Source of the DNA: Streptomyces sp. XY006
Lineage (GTDB): Bacteria; Actinomycetota; Actinomycetes; Streptomycetales; Streptomycetaceae
DNA: 64,000 nt
Direction: 5' to 3'
Assembly: GCF_002237655.1 (NCBI RefSeq)
Contig: NZ_NOKT01000016.1
Coordinates: 1-64,000 of the forward strand
Shown here: positions 41,843 through 49,526 of the stretch, in pieces
How the letters are laid out: each line of letters starts with the position of its first letter
Position numbering within the stretch: the stretch's first letter is position 1
The notes under the pieces: generated by a model
Told to the model about the DNA's origin: nothing
The model's database searches: none
The model's input: only the letters and a program-made list of their open reading frames with translations
Program-made: the position numbers and the translations under genes

Positions 41843-42451
41843 TCACTCCGCGGCGACCTCCTTGGAGGGCGGTTCCGTGCTGCCCGGGCGGGACCGCACC
41901 TCGTCGGTGCACTCGTAGCGGCGCGGCGGTTCGGCGCCCGGGCCCGCCAGGACCACGGAGCCGTCGCCCTCGGCGGCCGCCGAGTCGGAGAACGTGCAGA
42001 CGATCTGCGCGAGGGCGTACGAGGTGAGGCTGTCCGGCGCCGTGCCGAGCCGCAGCGTGTCCTCCGGGTCGCCGGGCCGGGGCCCGCCCACCGCGATGCC
42101 ACCGCGGACGTCCGTGCTGTACCCGGCCTCCTTCTCGGCGGGCGACGGCGGCTGCGCGAGCTCGTCCAGCAGGCCCTGCGCGACCAGGACGCGCCGCTCG
42201 GAGTCGGCCGCGCCGTCCGGCACCCGTACGGTCCGGTCGACGGTGACGAGCTGGGAGCCGCACAGCAGGAACACCTGCACCGGCAGCCCGCGGGCCGCCT
42301 GCGTCGACACGTCCGGCTCGGCGAGCGAGCACTGCACCCGCGAGGGAGCGGGCCCGAAGTTCGTCGGCACCTCCGTGGCCCGGATCCCGCACCCGGCCAG
42401 CAGCAGGGCCAGCACGGACAGCCCGGCGACCCGTGAGCGTCGTACGGTCAT
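41843..42451 (-). CDS. afsQ3: AfsQ3 lipoprotein of the AfsQ1/Q2 two-component system
   Basis: The 202-residue precursor has a lipobox (LSVLALLLAGCG, Cys about residue 21) and a GerMN-like central segment (LPVQVFLLCGSQLVTVDRTVRVPDG, then RVLVAQGLLDELAQPPSPAEKEAG). Its ATG overlaps the afsQ2 stop (TGATG). Order and strand match the S. coelicolor afsQ1-Q2-Q3 operon as I recall it. As an outer-face lipoprotein co-made with the sensor kinase, it may modulate signal detection, but this is inferred from context. Confidence 0.88.
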   Translation of the reverse strand: MTVRRSRVAGLSVLALLLAGCGIRATEVPTNFGPAPSRVQCSLAEPDVSTQAARGLPVQVFLLCGSQLVTVDRTVRVPDGAADSERRVLVAQGLLDELAQPPSPAEKEAGYSTDVRGGIAVGGPRPGDPEDTLRLGTAPDSLTSYALAQIVCTFSDSAAAEGDGSVVLAGPGAEPPRRYECTDEVRSRPGSTEPPSKEVAAE

Positions 42452-44043
42452 CAGGCGTCCCCCTTCGCGTCCTCGCCCGTGCCGTCCCCGGGCCCGTCCC
42501 CGTTCCCGGCGGGCTGCTCCCCGGGTTCGGAGGAGTCGCGGGGCAGGCGCAGGGTGAACACCGCGCCGGAGTCGGGCGAGTTGGCCGCAGTGATCTCGCC
42601 GCCGTGGATGTGGGCGTTCTCCAGGGCGATGGACAGGCCGAGGCCGCTGCCCTCGGAGCGCGGCCGGGAGGCGCTGGCCTTGTAGAAGCGGTCGAAGACG
42701 TGCGGCAGGACGTCCTCGGGGATGCCGGGCCCGTGGTCCTGCACCTCGATGACGAGCGAGTCGTCCTCCTCACGGACGGACACCCGCACCGGGGAGCCGC
42801 CGTGCTTCAGCGCGTTGCCGATCAGATTGGCCAGGATGACGTCCAGCCGGCGCGGGTCCAGCCGGGCGTGGATGCCGCGCTCGGCGTCCAGCTCGACCGC
42901 GTCCAGCCAGGCGCGGGCGTCGATGCAGGCGGTGATCTGGTCGGCGATGTCGACGTCGTCCAGGACGAGCCGGGCGGTGCCCGCGTCGAAACGGGTGACC
43001 TCCATCAGGTTCTCGACCAGGTCGTTCAGGCGCCGGGTCTCGCTGACGACGAGCCGTACGGCCGGCTCGATCATCGGGTCCATGCTCCCGGTCTCCGCCT
43101 CCAGCTCCTCCTCCAGCACCTCCGTGACGGCGGTGATGGCGGTCAGCGGCGTCCGCAGCTCGTGGCTCATGTCCGCCACGAACCGCCGGGAGGCCTCGTC
43201 CCGCGCGGCCATGTCGGCGACCCGCTTCTCCAAGGCCTCGGCCGCGTTGTTGAACGTCCGTGACAGATCGGCCAGTTCATCGGTCCCGGAGACCCGCAGC
43301 CGGGTGTCCAGCTTGCCCTCGCCGAGCCGCCGGGCGGCCGCCCCGAGCCGCTGCACCGGCTTCAGCACGGTCGTCGCAGCGGCCTGGGCGAGCAGCGCCG
43401 AGCCGATCAGGGCCAGGGCCGTGGCGATCCCCAGCGACCAGGCCAGCGAGTTGAGGTCCTTGGCCTCCGGCTCCAGCGACTTGAGCATGTAACCGGTCGG
43501 GCCGCCGCCGATCACCCGCGTGCCCGCCACGAGGTAGGGGGTGTCGTGGTCGACTATCCGCTGCCAGTACAGGTGGTGCGGGTGCTTGTCGGCCCCGTCG
43601 GCCTTCTGCGTCTTGTTCACCGCCGTGCGCAGCGACACCGGCACGTCCCGCAGCGAGAAGCCGCTCAGCCCGCCGGAGCTGCCGTAGACGGTCTTCCCGT
43701 CGGCGTTGCGGGCCACCAGCAGCACGCTGAAGCGCTGGTCGCTGCCGGCCATCTGGCCCGCCGTGTGCTGCAGTTCGTCCTGTGTCGGCTGCTCGGGCAG
43801 CGCGCTCGCGCGGTTCTGCATCTCCTGCTCGAAGTCCCGCAGGACGGCGTCCTGGGTGCGGGTGAGCACGGCCTCGCGGTTGAGCCAGTACGCGATGCCG
43901 GACGCCGACACGGCCGCCGTCAGGGCCACCAGGCCGAAGACGAGGACCAGCCTCAGCCGCAGGCTGGTGAAGCGCAGCCGCGACAGAACTCCCTTGCGTG
44001 CCGCGGTCCAGCCGCGGGTCCCCCCCGGGTCCTGCTGGGTCAC
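42451..44043 (-). CDS. afsQ2: AfsQ2 sensor histidine kinase
   Basis: The 530-residue kinase has an N-terminal membrane helix (RLRLVLVFGLVALTAAVSASGIAYWL, about 27-52), an extracytoplasmic sensor domain (about 55-195) and a second helix (about 197-220). A HAMP region follows (VLKPVQRLGAAARRLGEGKLDTRL), then the H-box DMSHELRTPLTAIT (about 290, phosphorylated His) and ATPase boxes N (NLIGNALKHGG), G1 (DHGPGIPED) and G2 (GSGLGLSIALENA). The GTG start overlaps the afsQ1 stop by four bases. In S. coelicolor the system responds to nitrogen-rich (glutamate) conditions and controls antibiotic production and nitrogen assimilation. Confidence 0.95.
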   Translation of the reverse strand: MTQQDPGGTRGWTAARKGVLSRLRFTSLRLRLVLVFGLVALTAAVSASGIAYWLNREAVLTRTQDAVLRDFEQEMQNRASALPEQPTQDELQHTAGQMAGSDQRFSVLLVARNADGKTVYGSSGGLSGFSLRDVPVSLRTAVNKTQKADGADKHPHHLYWQRIVDHDTPYLVAGTRVIGGGPTGYMLKSLEPEAKDLNSLAWSLGIATALALIGSALLAQAAATTVLKPVQRLGAAARRLGEGKLDTRLRVSGTDELADLSRTFNNAAEALEKRVADMAARDEASRRFVADMSHELRTPLTAITAVTEVLEEELEAETGSMDPMIEPAVRLVVSETRRLNDLVENLMEVTRFDAGTARLVLDDVDIADQITACIDARAWLDAVELDAERGIHARLDPRRLDVILANLIGNALKHGGSPVRVSVREEDDSLVIEVQDHGPGIPEDVLPHVFDRFYKASASRPRSEGSGLGLSIALENAHIHGGEITAANSPDSGAVFTLRLPRDSSEPGEQPAGNGDGPGDGTGEDAKGDA

Positions 44044-44717
44044 TGAGGCGGATCCAGCCGGTAGCCGACACCCCGCACGGTACGGATCAGCGTCGGGGAC
44101 GACGGCACGTCCTCGACCTTGGCGCGCAGCCGCTGGACACAGGCGTCCACCAGCCGCGAGTCGCCCAGGTAGTCGTGCTCCCACACCAGCCGCAGCAGCT
44201 GCTGCCGGGACAGCGCCTGCCCCGGCCGCCGGCTCAGCTCCAGCAGCAGCCGCAGCTCGGTCGGCGTGAGCTGGAGGTCCTCGCCGTTCTTGGTCACGGT
44301 CATCGCCGAGCGGTCGATGACCAGGCTGCCGAAGGTCGCGGCGTCGTTGGACTCCCGCTCGCCGCGCCGCAGCACGGCCCGGATCCGGGCGTCCAGCACC
44401 CGCCCCTGCACCGGTTTCACCACGTAGTCGTCGGCGCCGGACTCCAGCCCGACCACCACGTCGATGTCGTCGCTGCGCGCGGTCAGCAGAATGATCGGCA
44501 ACTGGTCCGTGCGCCGGATGCGCCGGCACACCTCGAACCCGTCGATGCCGGGCAGCATCACGTCCAGCACGATCAGATCCGGCCGCTGCTCGCGCAGCAG
44601 CTTCAGACCGTCCTCACCGCTGGCAGCGGTCGCCACGCGGTGGCCCTGGCGCGTCAGAGAGAGCTCCAGGGCCGTCCGGATGGCGTCGTCGTCCTCGATC
44701 AGCAACAGGGAAGGCAC
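44040..44717 (-). CDS. afsQ1: AfsQ1 response regulator (OmpR/PhoB class)
   Basis: From the GTG at 44717 the protein is 225 residues, the length I recall for S. coelicolor AfsQ1. The receiver has SLLLIEDDDAIR (acidic pocket), DLIVLDVMLPGIDGFEV (phospho-acceptor Asp about 52), LLTARSD and DDYVVKPV (Lys). The C-terminal winged helix (LQLTPTELRLLLELSRRPGQALSRQQLLRLVW...VQRLRAKVED...TVRGVGYRL) binds DNA. It is transcribed divergently from sigQ; a GTnAC-N6-GTnAC site sits between them. It heads the afsQ1-Q2-Q3 operon. Confidence 0.96.
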   Translation of the reverse strand: MPSLLLIEDDDAIRTALELSLTRQGHRVATAASGEDGLKLLREQRPDLIVLDVMLPGIDGFEVCRRIRRTDQLPIILLTARSDDIDVVVGLESGADDYVVKPVQGRVLDARIRAVLRRGERESNDAATFGSLVIDRSAMTVTKNGEDLQLTPTELRLLLELSRRPGQALSRQQLLRLVWEHDYLGDSRLVDACVQRLRAKVEDVPSSPTLIRTVRGVGYRLDPPQ

Positions 44718-44829
44718 GGGCTCATTCTGGCCCATGGAGGGCTCGGGGTTCGACCGGTGGGCCCGAGAGGATCCCGCCGGTACCCCCGAACCCTGTGGAC
44801 GAGGTGTGTTCGTGCGGTGGCCGACCCCT

Positions 44830-44845
44830 GTGACAGGTCTGTGAC
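44830..44845. promoter_or_regulatory. AfsQ1 box in the afsQ1-sigQ divergent region
   Basis: GTGAC (44830-44834), six bases, GTGAC (44841-44845) matches exactly the published AfsQ1 consensus GTnAC-N6-GTnAC as I remember it. It lies 113 bp from the afsQ1 start and 110 bp from the sigQ ATG. Confidence 0.85.
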
Positions 44846-44954
44846 AGTCGGCGGACACGGCGATGAAAGTGCCGCGGCAAGCTTTTCGGCACAGGCAAGG
44901 AAGCCCGCCCGACCGGCGGGCCGCACACCGGAAGTCCACGACGGGGGGCGCGAG

Positions 44955-45746
44955 ATGAACACGCTGCACGGCACCAGCACCAGCGCAGTGATCACGCGTC
45001 TGCACGACGTGCACCGGGGTGGGGAGAAGTCCGGTGCCGATGGGGGTCCCTCCCGCGCGAGCGGTTTCGAGCGTGGGGGAGGGCGGGGGTGCGCTCGCGG
45101 CACCGGGCGTCAGCACACCGGGTTCATGACGGTGGTTGACGCACACACGGGGGAGAACAAGGGGACGGGGGCGGTTCACGGGGGAACCGCGTACGGGGAG
45201 GACTCGGGGGAGCGCCGTTCGCTGACCGAGGCGGAGTTCACCGCCTACGTCCAGGAGCGCCGCGCCTCCCTGTACGCCACCGCCTACCACCTCACCGGCG
45301 ACCGCTTCGAGGCCGAGGACCTGCTGCAGAGCGCGCTGTTCTCGACCTACCGGGCGTGGGACCGCATCAGCGACAAGGCCGCGGTCGGCGGATACCTCCG
45401 CCGCACCATGACCAACCTGCACATCAGCGCCTGGCGGCGCCGCAAGCTCAACGAGTACCCGACCGAGGAACTGCCGGAGACGCCCGGCGACACGGACGCG
45501 ATGCGCGGCACCGAGCTGCGCGCGGTCCTGTGGCAGGCGCTGGCCCGGCTGCCCGAGCTCCAGCGCACCATGCTGGTCCTGCGCTACTACGAGGGCCGCA
45601 CGGACCCGGAGATCGCGGAGATCCTCGACATCAGTGTCGGCACGGTGAAGTCCAGCATCTGGCGGTCGCTCCGCCGGCTGCGCGAGGACGAGGTCCTCAG
45701 CTTCGGCCGTGACGAGGAGGACGCCTTCGGCGAGCTCGTCGCCTGA
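44955..45746 (+). CDS. sigQ: Sigma factor SigQ (SigE-family ECF)
   Basis: The sigma domains are clear: region 2 FTAYVQERRASLYATAYHLTGDRFEAEDLLQSALFSTYRAWDRI (about 98-140) and region 4 LARLPELQRTMLVLRYYEGRTDPEIAEILDISVGTVKSSIWRSLRRL (about 195-245). From ATG 44955 the protein is 263 residues. The first 58 residues are translated from a GC-rich repeat element (45041-45090), so ATG 45126 (206 residues) may be the real start. In S. coelicolor sigQ is an AfsQ1 target and antagonises AfsQ-dependent antibiotic activation. It is divergent from afsQ1. Confidence 0.9.
   Translation: MNTLHGTSTSAVITRLHDVHRGGEKSGADGGPSRASGFERGGGRGCARGTGRQHTGFMTVVDAHTGENKGTGAVHGGTAYGEDSGERRSLTEAEFTAYVQERRASLYATAYHLTGDRFEAEDLLQSALFSTYRAWDRISDKAAVGGYLRRTMTNLHISAWRRRKLNEYPTEELPETPGDTDAMRGTELRAVLWQALARLPELQRTMLVLRYYEGRTDPEIAEILDISVGTVKSSIWRSLRRLREDEVLSFGRDEEDAFGELVA
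45041..45090. repeat. Streptomyces interspersed hairpin repeat in the sigQ leader
   Basis: TGGGGGTCCCTCCC...GAGCG-GTTTCGAGC-GTGGGGGAGGG folds back on itself. The same CCCTCCC/GGGGGAGGG and TTCGAGC elements appear in the element at 57781-57873. It is normally intergenic, which argues for a sigQ start downstream of it. Confidence 0.7.
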
Positions 45747-45854
45747 AGGCTGGGGGGGAAGCACCACAAGAGGGGGCCCACGGGGGATCTGTGGAGACGC
45801 TGGGGGGCGTCTCCCCAGGAGAGTGGGGACACGGGGGGCACGGGGGAAACGGGG

Positions 45855-45897
45855 AGCGGGACTGGAGGGCCGGGGGGTCCGTCCAGTCCCGCTTTCG
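45855..45897 (+). terminator. sigQ terminator
   Basis: AGCGGGACTGGA (45855-45866) pairs perfectly with TCCAGTCCCGCT (45882-45893), followed by TTTCG. A smaller hairpin, GGAGACGC/GCGTCTCC, lies upstream at 45793-45814. Both are between sigQ and the convergent kinase gene. Confidence 0.82.
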
Positions 45898-45940
45898 TGT
45901 GCGTACCTCCGCTCGGGCCGCTCGGGCGCTCCGGGGGCGC

Positions 45941-46576
45941 TCAGGCCGCCGTGCGCAGTCCCGCGCAGCGGCCCGCCGCCGCGTCCGCCAGCCGGCCCAT
46001 CGCCTCGTCGCGGTCGCAGGCGTACGCGCCCAGCGCCGTCTGGCGGGCGACGATCGAGCGCTCCTGCCGCATCAGGCGCCAGCCGCGGCGCAGCAGGAAC
46101 GGCACCGACTTGCGGCCCTCGCGCAGATCCCGCAGGAAGCGGCGGCGGAAGGTCTTCACCGGGCCGCGGCTCAGACAGAGCGCGTCGGCGAGGACGCCCA
46201 GCTCCCGGCAGCGCGTGACGATCTCGGCGGCGAAGATGCCCTCGGCGATGAACAGCGGGGTCCGGCCGATGTCGACCGTCTCGGCGCCGGTCCGGGCGCT
46301 GAGCGAGAGGTCGTAGACGGGGATGTCCGTGCGGCCCGTGCCGCACAGCTCGACGATGGCGGCCACGGCCGCCTCCGCGTCCCAGGACTCCGGATGGTCC
46401 CAGTCGATGTCGGAGCTCCCCGCCACCAGGGGCAGTGTCGGGTCGTCGCCCTCCTTGTAGAAGTCGTCGAGCCGCAGCACCGGCAGGCCGGAGCGGGCCG
46501 CGAGGAGGGACTTGCCGGAGCCGGAGGGGCCGCAGAGCAGCACGACTCGCGTGGGTATGGGCAGAGGGGAACTCAC
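45941..46576 (-). CDS. Uridine kinase-like P-loop phosphotransferase
   Basis: From GTG 46576 the product is 211 residues. It has Walker A VVLLCGPSGSGKSLLA (about 10-25), VLRLDDFYKEGDDPTLP (the D-D-F-Y substrate loop of uridine/phosphoribulokinase-like enzymes), DIDWDHPESWD, PLFIAEGIFAAEI (Walker B-like) and RFLRDLREGRK (lid). These features match uridine kinase-like proteins. Phosphorylation of a nucleoside or another small hydroxyl compound is likely; the substrate is unproven. ATG 46600 is also in frame. It lacks the CTACGCGCGTAG operator, so it may not belong to the nucleoside regulon. Confidence 0.75.
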   Translation of the reverse strand: MSSPLPIPTRVVLLCGPSGSGKSLLAARSGLPVLRLDDFYKEGDDPTLPLVAGSSDIDWDHPESWDAEAAVAAIVELCGTGRTDIPVYDLSLSARTGAETVDIGRTPLFIAEGIFAAEIVTRCRELGVLADALCLSRGPVKTFRRRFLRDLREGRKSVPFLLRRGWRLMRQERSIVARQTALGAYACDRDEAMGRLADAAAGRCAGLRTAA

Positions 46577-46701
46577 GGGACACCAGTGTGAGGCATCCAT
46601 CGGGCGCCGTACGACCCCGCGGGTCGGCTTTGATGCGCGCGCCACACCTCAACTACCCTTCGCGTTGATTCGGTTACCGAGTGCATCAGAAGGTGGCAGC
46701 G

Positions 46702-47109
46702 ATGGCCCGACACGACTCCCCCAAGAAGCCGACCGCCCGGCGCGCTCTGGCCCTCCTCGCCACCGCGGGGGCGGCGCTGGGCGCGGGCACGACGACGGCC
46801 GCGGCGGACACCGCGTCCCTCCTCGGCGTGGTCAACACGCGGCCCACCGACCTCGGCCGCATCGACCCCCAGTCCGGCCTCCAGGCCACGACCGGCACGC
46901 TCGGCTACGTCACCGGCCCGGTCGCCGGTCTCAAGCCCAACCCGCTCGCCGGCACGGGAGTCGACCCGCTCGACAACGGCGTCGGCACCCAGCTCGCCGA
47001 CTTCAAGCCGATGACGTCCCAGGCGCTGACGGGGCCGGTGGCGCAGGCGCAGTCGATCGCGGGCATCCCGGTGGTGGGGCAGGCCGCGGGGCTGCTGTCG
47101 CAGCAGTAG
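46702..47109 (+). CDS. Small secreted protein
   Basis: The 135-residue precursor has a twin-basic N-terminus (KKPTARRALALLATAGAALGAGTTTAAA) with cleavage expected after AAA/ADT about residue 33. The mature 100 residues are rich in Gly, Thr and Pro with phrases such as TGTLGYVTGPVAGLKPNPLAGTG and ALTGPVAQAQSIAGIPVVGQAAG. It has no cysteines and no recognised domain. AAGG lies eight bases before ATG 46702; GTG 46681 is an upstream alternative. Function unknown. Confidence 0.78.
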   Translation: MARHDSPKKPTARRALALLATAGAALGAGTTTAAADTASLLGVVNTRPTDLGRIDPQSGLQATTGTLGYVTGPVAGLKPNPLAGTGVDPLDNGVGTQLADFKPMTSQALTGPVAQAQSIAGIPVVGQAAGLLSQQ

Positions 47110-47125
47110 GCACGCGCACGGAAGA

Positions 47126-47161
47126 AGCCCCGGCCCTCCCGGACGGAGGAGGGCCGGGGCT
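47126..47161. terminator. Perfect 14-bp stem bidirectional terminator
   Basis: AGCCCCGGCCCTCC (47126-47139) and GGAGGGCCGGGGCT (47148-47161) pair exactly with an 8-base loop, between the secreted-protein gene and the convergent aldehyde dehydrogenase operon. Confidence 0.9.
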
Positions 47162-47177
47162 CCGGCTGTGCGGGCTC

Positions 47178-48077
47178 CTAGTAGGAGGAGCCCGAGGCGC
47201 CCAGCGAACCCGTGGGGTGCCAGACCGTCTTGGTCTCCAGGAACGCCGTCATGCGGTCGATGCCGGGCGTCCGCCCATAATCCACAGGCTGTGGACGCAG
47301 CACGCGCTTGAGGTTGTCGGCCGCGGCGATCTCCAGCTCCTCCGCCAGCACCTCGTCGGCGCCCGCGAGGTCGATCGCGTTGACGTCCTGGTGGGCGGCG
47401 AGCGGGGTGGCGATCTCCGCCGTGCGGCCCGACAGGACGTTGACCACGCCGCCGGGGACGTCGGAGGTGGCCAGCACCTCGGCCAGGGACAGCGCGGGCA
47501 GCGGGGCCTTCTCGCTGGCCACCACGACCGCGGTGTTGCCGGTGGCGATCACCGGGGCCACCACGGAGACCAGGCCGAGGAACGACGACTCCTGCGGGGC
47601 GACGATCGCCACCACGCCCGTCGGCTCCGGGGAGGACAGGTTGAAGAACGGGCCCGCCACGGGGTTGCCGCCGCCGACCACCTGGGCGATCTTGTCGGTC
47701 CAGCCCGCGTACCAGACCCAGCGGTCGATGGCCGCGTCCACCACCGCGGCGGCCTTGGACTTGCCCAGGCCCTCCGCGTCGGCCACCTCGCGCACGAACT
47801 GGTCCCGGCGGCCCTCCAGCATCTCGGCGACGCGGTAGAGCACCTGGCCCCGGTTGTACGCCGTCGCCCCGGACCAGCCGCCGAACGCCTTGCGCGCGGC
47901 GACGACCGCGTCCCGGGCGTCCTTGCGGGAGGACAGGGGCGCGTTGGCCAGCCAGTTGCCCTTTGCGTCGGTCACCTCGTACACCCGGCCGCTCTCGGAA
48001 CGCGGGAACTTCCCGCCGACGTACAGCTTGTAGGTCTTGAAGACACTCAGCCGCTGCTGCTCGGACTTCTCAGACAT
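47178..48077 (-). CDS. Truncated, non-catalytic aldehyde dehydrogenase-like subunit (ALDH16 second-domain type)
   Basis: The 299-residue protein aligns only with the N-terminal NAD-binding part of ALDHs: YKLYVGGKFPRSESGRVYEV, RKDARDAVVAARKAFGGWS, FVREVADAEGLGKSKA, PTGVVAIVAPQESSFLGLVS, NTAVVVASEKAPLPALSLAEVL, VPGGVVNVLSG. The catalytic Asn (W-N-F-P) is replaced by PQES at 161-164; the Glu of E-L-G-G-K and the catalytic Cys region are missing. The gene ends cleanly before a terminator, so it is not a frameshifted ALDH. It overlaps the full-length ALDH gene by 8 bp. Together they reproduce the order and size of the two-domain ALDH16 proteins. A structural or regulatory role is inferred. Confidence 0.85.
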   Translation of the reverse strand: MSEKSEQQRLSVFKTYKLYVGGKFPRSESGRVYEVTDAKGNWLANAPLSSRKDARDAVVAARKAFGGWSGATAYNRGQVLYRVAEMLEGRRDQFVREVADAEGLGKSKAAAVVDAAIDRWVWYAGWTDKIAQVVGGGNPVAGPFFNLSSPEPTGVVAIVAPQESSFLGLVSVVAPVIATGNTAVVVASEKAPLPALSLAEVLATSDVPGGVVNVLSGRTAEIATPLAAHQDVNAIDLAGADEVLAEELEIAAADNLKRVLRPQPVDYGRTPGIDRMTAFLETKTVWHPTGSLGASGSSY

Positions 48078-49521
48078 CGAGGTACGCCTCCAGGCCGTGG
48101 CGGCCGCCCTCGCGGCCGAAGCCCGACTCCTTGTAGCCGCCGAACGGCGAGGTCGGGTCGAACTTGTTGAACGTGTTGGACCAGACGACGCCCGCGCGGA
48201 GCTTGTTCGCGACCGCCAGGATGCGCGAGCCCTTCTCCGTCCAGATGCCGGCGGACAGGCCGTACGGCGTGTTGTTGGCCTTGGCGACCGCCTCGTCCGG
48301 CGTGCGGAACGTCAGCACCGACAGCACCGGGCCGAAGATCTCGTCCCGGGCGACCGTGTGCGCCTGGGTGACGTTCGTGAACAGCGTCGGGGCGAACCAG
48401 TAGCCGCTCTCCGGCAGTTCGCAGGCCGGGGACCAGCGCTCGGCGCCCTCCGCCTCGCCCTGCTCGACGAGCGAGGTGATGCGCGTGAGCTGCTCCTCGG
48501 AGTTGATCGCGCCGATGTCGGTGTTCTTGTCCAGCGGGTCGCCGAGGCGGAGCGTGGACAGGCGGCGCTTGAGGGAGTCGAGGAGCTCCTCGTGGATCGA
48601 CTCCTGGACCAGCAGGCGGCTGCCCGCGCAGCAGACCTGGCCCTGGTTGAAGAAGATGCCGTTGACGATGCCCTCGACGGCCTGGTCGATGGGAGCGTCG
48701 TCGAAGACGATGTTGGCGCCCTTGCCGCCCAGTTCGAGGGTGACCTTCTTGCGGGTGCCCGCGACCGTCCGCGCGATCTCCTTGCCGACGGCGGTGGAGC
48801 CGGTGAACGCCACCTTGTCCACGTCCGGGTGGGCGACCAGCGCCGCGCCCGTGTCGCCGAAGCCCGGAAGGATGTTGACGACGCCCTTGGGCAGGCCCGC
48901 CTGGCGGCAGATGTCCGCGAAGAACAGCGCCGAGAGGGGCGTGGTCTCGGCCGGCTTCAGGACGACCGTGTTGCCCGTCGCGAGCGCCGGGGCGATCTTC
49001 CACGCCAGCATCAGCAGCGGGAAGTTCCAGGGGATGACCTGGCCGGCGACGCCCAGCGGGCGGGGGTTCGCGCCGAAGCCGGCGTGGTCGAGCTTGTCGG
49101 CCCAGCCCGCGTAGTAGAAGAAGTGCGCCGCGACCAGGGGCAGGTCCGCGTCGCGGGTCTCCTTGATCGGCTTGCCGTTGTCCAGGGTCTCCAGGACGGC
49201 GAGCTCACGCGAACGCTCCTGGATGATCCGCGCGATGCGGAACAGGTACTTGGCGCGCTCCGAGCCGGGCAGCGCCGACCACTTCTCGAACGCCCGGCGC
49301 GCGGCTCTCACCGCGCGGTCGACGTCCTCGGAACCGGCCTGCGCGATCTCGGACAGGACCTCCTCGGAGGACGGCGAGACGGTCTTGAAGACCTTGCCGT
49401 CCGCCGCCTCGACGAACTCGCCGTCGATGAACAGGCCGTAGGAGGGCGCGATGTCGACGATCGAGCGGGACTCGGGGGCCGGGGCGTATGCGAAAACCGA
49501 TGACACGTTGTCCATGTTCAT
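48070..49521 (-). CDS. Aldehyde dehydrogenase (catalytic subunit), in operon with deoC
   Basis: The 483-residue enzyme keeps every catalytic element: VIPWNFPLLML (Asn166), LKPAETTPLSAL (NAD), FTGSTAVGKEIA (Rossmann loop), LELGGKGANIVF (Glu263) and FFNQGQVCCAGSRL (nucleophile Cys297). It starts 5 bp after the deoC stop. It therefore sits directly downstream of the gene whose product releases acetaldehyde from deoxyribose-5-phosphate, so NAD-dependent oxidation of acetaldehyde to acetate is the most economical role. Pairing with the truncated ALDH-like protein downstream suggests a split ALDH16-type complex. An alternative ATG at 49515 would remove two residues. Confidence 0.9.
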   Translation of the reverse strand: MNMDNVSSVFAYAPAPESRSIVDIAPSYGLFIDGEFVEAADGKVFKTVSPSSEEVLSEIAQAGSEDVDRAVRAARRAFEKWSALPGSERAKYLFRIARIIQERSRELAVLETLDNGKPIKETRDADLPLVAAHFFYYAGWADKLDHAGFGANPRPLGVAGQVIPWNFPLLMLAWKIAPALATGNTVVLKPAETTPLSALFFADICRQAGLPKGVVNILPGFGDTGAALVAHPDVDKVAFTGSTAVGKEIARTVAGTRKKVTLELGGKGANIVFDDAPIDQAVEGIVNGIFFNQGQVCCAGSRLLVQESIHEELLDSLKRRLSTLRLGDPLDKNTDIGAINSEEQLTRITSLVEQGEAEGAERWSPACELPESGYWFAPTLFTNVTQAHTVARDEIFGPVLSVLTFRTPDEAVAKANNTPYGLSAGIWTEKGSRILAVANKLRAGVVWSNTFNKFDPTSPFGGYKESGFGREGGRHGLEAYLDV

Positions 49522-49526
49522 GGGGC

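Noticed and set aside
47178..48077. Frameshifted or decaying aldehyde dehydrogenase pseudogene
   Set aside because: The frame is intact with good codon use, starts by overlap with its partner and ends before a terminator; no ALDH C-terminal sequence is found in other frames downstream.
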